16,381 bases of DNA, taken from JAWLGW01 sp964569055. GTDB lineage: Bacteria; Planctomycetota; J058. Made by a program: the position numbers and the translations under genes. Each line of letters begins with the position of its first letter. Position 1 is the first letter of the stretch. The stretch spans positions 1 to 16,381 of the forward strand of contig CAZMSZ010000148.1 in the NCBI GenBank assembly GCA_964569055.1, written 5' to 3'. Of the stretch, positions 9,230-16,381 are shown piece after piece. Below the pieces are notes generated by a model. The model had not been told where the DNA came from. It searched no databases and saw nothing but the letters and a program-made list of their open reading frames with translations.

Positions 9230-9997
9230 TCAATCCGTCGGCAGGCGCGCGCCCTCGGCCAGCGCCCACGCGATCACGATGTCGTCGTCGCGCCGCCAGC
9301 CGGCGCGCACCGCGCGGACGCCGAGGGCGTCGGCGCGCTCCGCCGCCTTGCCCCGGTAGGCGACCCGCGCCGCGCCCAGGGTCGCCTCGTGCGGCGCCTC
9401 GAGGGCGAGCGCCACGTCGAGGAGGCCCGTGCCGCGCGGGGGCTGGAGCGCCTTGAACGCCGCCTCCTTGAGGGCCCAGGCCACCACGGCCGCCACGTCG
9501 CGCGGGCCGGGCGGCCCCTCCGGCTCGGTGGTCGGGTCGGCGCCGCCGGGTAGGGCCAGCACCGGCTCGCGCTCGTCGGGGTGGAGGAAGAACCGCAGCG
9601 TCCCGAGCCGGCGCGGGCGGGCGCGCTCGAGGTCGATCCCGGGCAGGCCGCCCTCGGCGCCGGCCGGGAGGGCCAGCGCGCAGGCGCGGCCGTGGCCGTG
9701 GCTGAGGCTGATCGCGAGCGGCGGGCCCTCGGGCAGGGCGACCCTGGGCGCGCCCTCGGCAGAGCGCGCGATCTCGAACGCCTGCCAGTCCGGGGGCGCG
9801 CGCCCGCTCCGCGCACACGCCGCGCGGACCTCCTCCTTGGCGGCGATCCGCCCGAGCAACCAGTCCTCGCGCCGCTTCTCGGCGCTGAACGCGTCGAGCA
9901 CGGCGCGCTCCCCCGCGGTGAGCCGCTCGCGCAGGGCGGCGAGCTCGGCGGGCGCCGGCTGGAGCAGCGTGAAGGGGGGCGGCTCGGGGGGGGACAC
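9230..9997 (-). CDS. 4'-Phosphopantetheinyl transferase superfamily protein (Sfp-like)
   Basis: It transfers the phosphopantetheine arm of coenzyme A to a serine on acyl, peptidyl or aryl carrier proteins. Seen: 255 residues from GTG 9997. The N-terminal lobe has KRREDWLLGRIAAKEEV (41-57), the Sfp-type entry region. SLSHGHG (97-103) is followed by the metal motif GIDLE (D122, E124) and WALKEAAFKAL (174-184, with E178 and K177/K182). These are the two signature motifs of the family, and a two-lobed length of about 255 suits the Sfp class. The start is the weakest part: no ATG precedes the conserved region in frame, GTG 9997 has only GGGG upstream, and an in-frame read-through further upstream would run antisense to the next gene. 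It is divergent from the 10073 gene with a 75-bp gap. No PKS, NRPS or carrier protein gene is in view, so its partner is unknown; with an adjacent crotonase a fatty-acid role is possible but unproven. Confidence 0.88.
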   Translation of the reverse strand: MSPPEPPPFTLLQPAPAELAALRERLTAGERAVLDAFSAEKRREDWLLGRIAAKEEVRAACARSGRAPPDWQAFEIARSAEGAPRVALPEGPPLAISLSHGHGRACALALPAGAEGGLPGIDLERARPRRLGTLRFFLHPDEREPVLALPGGADPTTEPEGPPGPRDVAAVVAWALKEAAFKALQPPRGTGLLDVALALEAPHEATLGAARVAYRGKAAERADALGVRAVRAGWRRDDDIVIAWALAEGARLPTD

Positions 9998-10037
9998 GCC
10001 CCGCAGGATACGGCCCAAGCGCCCGGCCAGCCTCGTT

Positions 10038-10066
10038 TTGACAGCGACCTGGCGGCGCTCTAGACT
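10038..10066 (+). promoter_or_regulatory. Sigma-70-type promoter for a leaderless transcript
   Basis: The -35 box TTGACA (10038-10043) is a perfect consensus. A spacer of exactly 17 bp leads to the -10 box TAGACT (10061-10066, four of six consensus bases). The A of the ATG at 10073 is the seventh base after the -10 box, where transcription normally starts. No Shine-Dalgarno sequence precedes that ATG. Together these predict an mRNA beginning at or next to the start codon. The promoter lies within 41 bp of the PPTase start on the other strand. Confidence 0.75.
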
Positions 10067-10072
10067 CCCGTC

Positions 10073-11383
10073 ATGTCCGACGAGCGGGACCGGTTGCTGG
10101 CCCAGTTGGCGGTCGAAGGCGGTTTCCTCTCGCGCGACGAGGCGGCGCGGTACTGGCAGCGGATCCAGGCTCCGAACGCCCCGCGGCTGGGCGCATTGCT
10201 GATGCAGGAGGGGCGGCTCAGCCAGGCCGACCTCGAGGTGCTGCGCACCCGGTTCATGGAGCGGACGGGTGTCCTGCAGGCGCAGCGCCCCACCCCGCCG
10301 CAGGGCGCCGCCGCGCCGCGCCCGACGGGGCGCCCCGCGCCGCCTGCCACCCCCGCGGCGCCGGCGGAGGACTGGGAGCAGGCGCTCGAGAAGGACGCCC
10401 TCCTCGCCAAGGTGCTGCTGAGCCGGGGCGCCACCACGCAGGAGCGGCTGCGCGAGTGCCGCCAGATCCAGGTGCAGCACCGCCTGCGCCTGGGGGTGGT
10501 CCTGGTGCGCAAGGGCTACGTCGACAAGCAGGTGGTCGAGGAGGCGATCGCGCTGGTGCGGCAGCACCGGGGCGAGTCGACCGCGGCCAACCTCGCCGCG
10601 CCCACCCCGGCCGGGCGGCGCCCGACCGGGGGATATGCCCGGCCGCCCGATCCGGACGACGCGCCCACGCTCATGGAGCAGCCGCCCGCCCCGCTGCCCG
10701 GCGCCGGCGGCAACCCCTTCGCGCGGGCGCCGGGAGCCACGCCCGGCGACCAGCAAGCGACGCTGATCGACGGGCCCAACGGAGGGCTGCAGGCGTTCAC
10801 GCCGCGCGGGGGTCCGCAGGGGCAAGATCAGATCTCGACCTTGCTCCAGCAGCCCAACCTCGGCCCCAACCCGCCGGCGCTCCCGGCCATGGGGCTCTCG
10901 GCGGAGGAGCTCAACCCCTTCAGCGACCTGCCCGCGACGGGGCCGGCCAGCTCGTTCACCGATATCCCCATGCCCGGCGCCGCGCCCGCGAGCCCCTTCG
11001 CGATGCCGCCCGGCGGCCGCCCCGTCCAGCAGTCCGTCGACGAGCTCGACGTGTTCACGGACATGCCGCTCGGCCCGCCGCCGAGCCCGGCCGCCCAGGA
11101 CGTGGGCGGCGGCACCATGCCCCCGAGCTACCTCATGGGCGGGCCCGACAGCGAGGGGAGCGTCACCCGGGTCCCGGGCTACAAGGCCTCGGGCATGACC
11201 CCCACCGGGGTCCCGGTGGGCGGCACGATCGACTCCGACTCCGCCAACGTGAAGGCCCCCCGGCGCGAGGGCAAGGCCAAGGCGGGCGGCGGCTCCAACA
11301 CCAAGCTCCTGCTGCTGCTCGGCGGGGCGGGGCTGTTCGGCCTGCTGGTGATCGTGCTGCTGGTCTGGACGTTCGTGCTCTAG
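10073..11383 (+). CDS. Tail-anchored protein with two GspE/MshE-N-like helical modules and a Pro-rich linker
   Basis: Seen: 436 residues. Two related helical modules, 7-61 (LGALLMQEGRLSQADLEVL) and 108-165 (LGVVLVRKGYVDKQVVEEA), resemble the N-terminal domain found in GspE/PilB-type ATPases. A Pro/Ala linker separates them. Residues 170-408 are low complexity but hold recurring short motifs: TLMEQP (199-204), TLIDGP (230-235) and TLLQQP (256-261); and FSDLP (283-287), FTDIP (295-299) and FTDMP (328-332). A hydrophobic helix (about 411-436) ends exactly at the C-terminus, so the protein should be tail-anchored with all soluble parts in the cytoplasm. There is no signal peptide and no enzyme motif. 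The threonine motifs could be kinase or FHA targets (inference). ATG 10073 is supported by the leaderless promoter. The stop is 1 bp from the convergent crotonase stop. Confidence 0.85.
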   Translation: MSDERDRLLAQLAVEGGFLSRDEAARYWQRIQAPNAPRLGALLMQEGRLSQADLEVLRTRFMERTGVLQAQRPTPPQGAAAPRPTGRPAPPATPAAPAEDWEQALEKDALLAKVLLSRGATTQERLRECRQIQVQHRLRLGVVLVRKGYVDKQVVEEAIALVRQHRGESTAANLAAPTPAGRRPTGGYARPPDPDDAPTLMEQPPAPLPGAGGNPFARAPGATPGDQQATLIDGPNGGLQAFTPRGGPQGQDQISTLLQQPNLGPNPPALPAMGLSAEELNPFSDLPATGPASSFTDIPMPGAAPASPFAMPPGGRPVQQSVDELDVFTDMPLGPPPSPAAQDVGGGTMPPSYLMGGPDSEGSVTRVPGYKASGMTPTGVPVGGTIDSDSANVKAPRREGKAKAGGGSNTKLLLLLGGAGLFGLLVIVLLVWTFVL

Positions 11384-11384
11384 C

Positions 11385-12176
11385 CTAGCAGCCCCCGAAC
11401 TCCGGCTCCCGCTTCGCCCGGCTGGCGGCCATGCCCTCGCGCGCGTCGGCGGAGAGGAACAGCTGCTGCTGCAGCTCCCGCTCGAGGGCCAGCGCCTCGG
11501 CGAAGGGGAGCTCGGCGCCGGTCTGGACGGCGCGCTTGATCGCGCCGATCGCCTTGCTCGCGCCCTGGGGTGGGACGAACCGGCGCACGCGCTCGCGGAC
11601 CTTGCCGAGGAACGTGTCGGGCTCCGCCTCGATCAGCTCCTGCACCAGGCCGAGGGCTTGGGCCTCCTCCATGGAGAACAGCTCGCCGCTCGCCATGAGC
11701 TCGAGCGCGCGCGCGCGGCCGAGCTGACGGACCAGGCGCTGCGTGCCGCCGGTTCCGGGCAGCACGCCGAGCTTGACCTCGGGCAGGCCGACCTTGCCCG
11801 CCCCGGGGCGGGCGTAGCGCAGGTCGCAGGCGAGGGCGACCTCGAGCCCGCCGCCGACGGTGTGGCCGTTGAGCGCGGCGATCACCAGCTTGGGGGTCTG
11901 CTCCAGGCGCTGCAGCGTCTCGTTGGCGTGCAGGCAGAAGTAGTACTTCTCGCTCGGGCTCATGGTCTGGAGCGTGCTGATGTCCGCGCCGGCGCAGAAG
12001 AAGCGCTCTCCCTGCCCGGTGAGCACGATCGCGTGCACGTCGTCCCGCATGCGGGCCTCGAGGATGCACCCGTCGAGCGCGCGCATGACGGCGTACGAGT
12101 AGCAGTTCGCGGGCGGGTTCGAGAGCGTGATCGTGGCGATCCCGCCTTCGACCTCGAGGGTGCACGGCTCGCTCAT
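11385..12176 (-). CDS. Enoyl-CoA hydratase/isomerase (crotonase) family protein
   Basis: Seen: 263 residues, the usual crotonase length. Oxyanion-hole segments are FCAGADI (60-66) and NGHTVGGGLEVALACD (103-118). Glutamates E112 (GGGLE) and E133 (LPEVKLGVLPGTGGTQRL) fall where the two catalytic glutamates of enoyl-CoA hydratase 1 lie. Known: with both present, the family usually adds water to 2-trans-enoyl-CoA in fatty-acid beta-oxidation; related members are isomerases or act in secondary pathways. The start ATG 12176 is fixed by GGAGGAG (minus strand of 12182-12188) 5 nt upstream. An in-frame ATG farther upstream (12269) would add 31 unconserved residues. It is a single gene, divergent from the C45 gene and convergent with the tail-anchored gene. 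No other beta-oxidation gene is nearby, so the exact substrate is open. Confidence 0.93.
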   Translation of the reverse strand: MSEPCTLEVEGGIATITLSNPPANCYSYAVMRALDGCILEARMRDDVHAIVLTGQGERFFCAGADISTLQTMSPSEKYYFCLHANETLQRLEQTPKLVIAALNGHTVGGGLEVALACDLRYARPGAGKVGLPEVKLGVLPGTGGTQRLVRQLGRARALELMASGELFSMEEAQALGLVQELIEAEPDTFLGKVRERVRRFVPPQGASKAIGAIKRAVQTGAELPFAEALALERELQQQLFLSADAREGMAASRAKREPEFGGC

Positions 12177-12292
12177 GGCGTCTCCTCCGGGGTTGGGCGG
12201 CTCAGGATACCCGGCGACCGCGGGCCCGGGCGCGCACCCCCGCTTGACCGCGTGCCCTGCGTGGGCCACCGTGCGAGGCGAGAGGAGCGCCC

Positions 12293-13540
12293 ATGAACCT
12301 CGCCCCCGCCGGCCTGGCGCTGGCCCTGATCGCGCTGGCCGCGGCCCCGGCCGCCGCCGGGGACCCGCTCACCGAGCTGCGCGACGCCTGGCGTCGCCTG
12401 CGCGAGGAGCACGGGATCGAGCGCGCCATGATCCGCGCCCACCTGCGCGGCATCCTCGGCCCCCAGCCGCCGGCGCCGGACTGGACGCCGCGCACGGCGG
12501 GTCGCGGGCAGCTCGAGCGCGGCCCCGGCGGCGTGCCGATCCTGTACCTCGAGGGCACGCCCGAGGAGATGGGGCGCCAGCACGGGGAGCTGCTGAAGGG
12601 CGAGATCCAGGCGCTGCGCCGCTACGTGGAGGCGTTCGTGGGCCGCCGCGGGCTGCCGCGGGCGCGCGCGCGCGGGGCGGCGCTGTTCCGCGAGCACTGC
12701 TCGCCCGAGCTGCTGCGCGAGGCGGCGGCCCTGGCGGAGGCCTCGGGAGTGCCGCTCGAGGACGTGCTCCTCGCGCAGTGGTTCACCGACCTCTACCGCG
12801 GGTTCGGCTGCTCGACCGTGGCGGCGCCCGGGCCCGAGGGGCCGCTCCTGGCGCGCAACCTCGACTTCCCCACGCTCGGGTTCCTGGGGCGCTACTCGAT
12901 CGTGGTCGTGGCGCGCCCCGAGGGGCGCCGGCCCTTCGTGTCGGTCACCTGGCCGGGCCTGCTGGGCGTGCTGTCGGGGCAGAACGACGCGCTCGCCCTC
13001 GCGGTGATGGTGGTCCACGAGGGGAACGACGTGCGCTCGGGCGTCCCCTTCCAGCTCGCGTTCCGCCGCGTGCTCGAGCAGGCGGGGAGCGTGGACGAGG
13101 CCGAGGCGCTCCTGCGCGCCACCCCGCTCACCGTCCCCAACAACCTGACCCTGGCCGACGCGAGCGGCGGGGTGCGCGTGCTCGAGCTGCACCCCGACGG
13201 GATCGTGGCGCGCGGTCCGGACGAGGACGGCGCGGTCGTGTCGACCAACCACTTCGTGACCCGCGAGCGGCGCCGCCCGCGCGCGACGTTCACCTACTTC
13301 TCCTCGCTCCGCCGCTACCGCGCGGTGGAGGCCGCCTGCCCCGCCGACGGGCCCCTGGCGCTCGAGGACGCGCACGCGGCCCTCGAGGCGGCGGCGACCT
13401 CGTTCACCGCCCAGGCCATGGTGTTCCTGCCGGCGGCCGGGGCGGTCGAGGTGGCGTTCAGCCGGCGCGGGCCCGCGACCCGCGCCGGGTTCGTGCGGAT
13501 CGGCCCCGAGCACCTGCTGCGCGCCGGCCGCGGGGAGTAA
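12293..13540 (+). CDS. Exported C45/acid ceramidase-like Ntn-hydrolase family protein
   Basis: Seen: 415 residues. A signal peptide ends near AAPAAAG (about 17-23). A helical pro-region (about 25-170) includes YLEGTPEEMGRQHGELLKGEI (85-105), a hallmark of the C45 acyltransferase family. FGCSTVAA (171-178) has the likely nucleophile C173, followed by ARNLDFPT (187-194), the RNLD motif shared with acid ceramidase and NAAA, and by VVSTNHF (315-321). Known: these are Ntn hydrolases; cleavage before the cysteine frees it as the N-terminal nucleophile, and they hydrolyse or exchange amide-linked acyl groups (penicillin acyltransferase, ceramidases, some bile-salt hydrolase relatives). Inference: self-processing between G172 and C173 outside the cytoplasm, acting on an N-acyl compound. 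ATG 12293 has AGAGGAG 5 nt upstream. The PaiB gene follows after 30 bp, probably in one operon. Confidence 0.86.
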   Translation: MNLAPAGLALALIALAAAPAAAGDPLTELRDAWRRLREEHGIERAMIRAHLRGILGPQPPAPDWTPRTAGRGQLERGPGGVPILYLEGTPEEMGRQHGELLKGEIQALRRYVEAFVGRRGLPRARARGAALFREHCSPELLREAAALAEASGVPLEDVLLAQWFTDLYRGFGCSTVAAPGPEGPLLARNLDFPTLGFLGRYSIVVVARPEGRRPFVSVTWPGLLGVLSGQNDALALAVMVVHEGNDVRSGVPFQLAFRRVLEQAGSVDEAEALLRATPLTVPNNLTLADASGGVRVLELHPDGIVARGPDEDGAVVSTNHFVTRERRRPRATFTYFSSLRRYRAVEAACPADGPLALEDAHAALEAAATSFTAQAMVFLPAAGAVEVAFSRRGPATRAGFVRIGPEHLLRAGRGE

Positions 13541-13570
13541 CCTGCGCCCGTCCCACCGGAGGGCGCCGCC

Positions 13571-14242
13571 GTGTACACGCCGCCGCACTACGCTCACGAC
13601 GAGCCGTCCGCGCTGCGCGCGGCCATGACCCGCCACCCGTTCGCGCTGCTCGTCACGCCGTGCGAGGGCGAGCTGCACCTAACGCACGTCCCCCTGTGGC
13701 TCGACCCCGAGCGCGGGCCCCACGGGACGCTCGAAGGTCACCTCGCCCGCGCCAACCCGCACGCTGCGGCGCTGGCGGCGGGCGCGCCCACGGTGGCGGT
13801 GTTCCAGGGCCCGAACGCCTACGTCTCGCCCCGTTGGTACGGCGACCCCGCGCGGGACGTGCCGACCTGGAACTACGTCGCCGTGCACGCCCACGGCACG
13901 CCGCGGGTGCTGCACGACCCGACCGCAGTGCTCGCGCTGATCGGCCGCCTGACCGACGTCCACGAGGCGGCGATCGACCCGCCCTGGCGGGTCGAGGAGG
14001 CCCGCGACTACGCGGCCAAGCTGGTGAAGGGGGTGGTCGCGTTCGAGCTCGAGATCGCGCGCCTGGAGGGGAAGTTCAAGGTCTCGCAGAACAAGCGCCC
14101 GGAGGACCAGCGCCGAGTCCGCGCCGCGCTGGCGGCCGACCCGCGCCACGAGGCGCTCGTGGGCTGGATGGATGCGGTGCTGAGGGGAGCCGGCGGAGCG
14201 TCGTTTCGCCAGACCGGAGCAGGGAATGTCGATAGTGAATGA
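13571..14242 (+). CDS. PaiB-family FMN-binding split-barrel protein
   Basis: Seen: 223 residues. Family blocks are YTPPHY (2-7) at the very N-terminus, HVPLWLD (39-45), GHLARANPH (56-64), VFQGPNAYVSPRWY (77-90), VPTWNYVAVHAHG (97-109) and KFKVSQNKRPEDQ (168-180). These define the PaiB / FMN-binding negative transcriptional regulator family. Known: Bacillus PaiB was linked to repression of sporulation and protease genes, but the fold is a flavin split barrel without a DNA-binding helix-turn-helix, so a redox or flavin-linked job is as likely. The start is GTG 13571, supported by GGAGGG 7 nt upstream and by the expected N-terminal motif. The last eight or so residues are encoded by the left arm of the foldable element beginning at 14220, so the native C-terminus may have been altered. 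It lies 30 bp after the C45 gene. Confidence 0.92.
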   Translation: MYTPPHYAHDEPSALRAAMTRHPFALLVTPCEGELHLTHVPLWLDPERGPHGTLEGHLARANPHAAALAAGAPTVAVFQGPNAYVSPRWYGDPARDVPTWNYVAVHAHGTPRVLHDPTAVLALIGRLTDVHEAAIDPPWRVEEARDYAAKLVKGVVAFELEIARLEGKFKVSQNKRPEDQRRVRAALAADPRHEALVGWMDAVLRGAGGASFRQTGAGNVDSE

Positions 14243-14327
14243 GAAACTGGAAGTGCCAGAGCGCGCTGCGTGGTCGAATCTGACGCACCAGCGCCAGCCA
14301 TTCTGGCATTCATATTGATATTCCCTG
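14220..14327. repeat. 108-bp foldable element with 21-bp imperfect terminal inverted repeats
   Basis: The left arm (14220-14241, starting CAGGGAAT) and right arm (14307-14327, ending ATTCCCTG) pair over 21 positions with one bulged G (14235). The two non-Watson-Crick positions are both G-U wobbles with G on the left strand. Inside lie three more hairpins: CTGG/CCAG with a 5-nt loop (14247-14259), CGCTG/CAGCG (14264-14268 with 14289-14293) and CCAG/CTGG with a 5-nt loop (14294-14306). A cloverleaf is thus possible; TGCCAGA/TCTGGCA allows an alternative rod. GC content is near half, well below the flanks. The stop codon of paiB lies in the left arm. It could be a MITE or REP-like insertion, a structured RNA or a 3' processing element. 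No transposase is present. Confidence 0.62.
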
Positions 14328-14340
14328 TTGATATTCCCTG
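14315..14340. repeat. Tandem 13-bp duplication at the right end of the foldable element
   Basis: TTGATATTCCCTG occurs at 14315-14327 and again, exactly, at 14328-14340, followed by TTG of a third start. The first copy is part of the right inverted-repeat arm, so either copy can supply the ATTCCCTG end. It may reflect slippage or an imprecise insertion/excision event. Confidence 0.8.
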
Positions 14341-14378
14341 TTGTCTTCGCTCCCCCGGCTGCCGTCGAGGAGCTCTTC

Positions 14379-16381
<2,003 letters not shown>

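Noticed and set aside
12127..14235. A 702-codon plus-strand open frame beginning upstream of the C45 gene
   Set aside because: It is out of frame with both the C45 and PaiB genes, each of which has family motifs and its own ribosome site.

Overview
The window is very GC-rich (about three quarters G+C by eye) and densely coded, with long open frames on the strand opposite nearly every gene. A Hanks-type kinase with a DWG activation motif and a membrane-spanning sensor tail, secreted terpene-cyclase-fold and lipoprotein genes, GTG starts and a leaderless promoter suggest a high-GC environmental bacterium. Planctomycetota is my first guess and Myxococcota my second; no rRNA or tRNA is present to settle it.

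Layout, left to right. (1) Positions 1-2093, minus strand: a Ser/Thr kinase joined through one membrane helix to a Cache-type sensor, cut off by the left edge. (2) 2335-4854, plus: a secreted serine hydrolase of the class C beta-lactamase fold with five tandem repeats in front, the architecture of polyglycine hydrolases. (3) 4858-6248, minus: two genes 5 bp apart, a DUF4349 envelope protein and a small lipoprotein. (4) 6455-8833, plus: a secreted alpha/alpha-toroid (terpene cyclase-like) protein and a myo-inositol-1-phosphate synthase 27 bp downstream. (5) 8834-9229: no gene; a family of diverged hairpin repeats between converging genes. (6) 9230-9997, minus: a 4'-phosphopantetheinyl transferase. 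(7) 10073-11383, plus: a tail-anchored, proline-rich protein with a predicted leaderless promoter. (8) 11385-12176, minus: a crotonase with both catalytic glutamates. (9) 12293-14242, plus: a C45/acid-ceramidase-like Ntn hydrolase and a PaiB-family flavin-barrel protein. (10) 14220-14340: a lower-GC, highly foldable element that overlaps the end of paiB. (11) 14379 to the right edge, minus: an M28 zinc peptidase with a C-terminal PDZ domain. Its frame continues unbroken through a His-rich pentapeptide repeat and off the edge.

The window does not read as one pathway. The recurring theme is envelope and periplasm function: kinase-sensor, lipoproteins, a secreted hydrolase, a secreted toroid, an Ntn hydrolase and a metallopeptidase. 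Single metabolic genes (inositol phosphate synthase, crotonase, PPTase) are interspersed. I see no CRISPR array, phage module, transposase or classical defence island. The most unusual signals are the foldable element at 14220-14340, the in-frame His repeat in a zinc peptidase, the hairpin repeat cluster at 8891-9163, and the leaderless promoter driving a tail-anchored protein.
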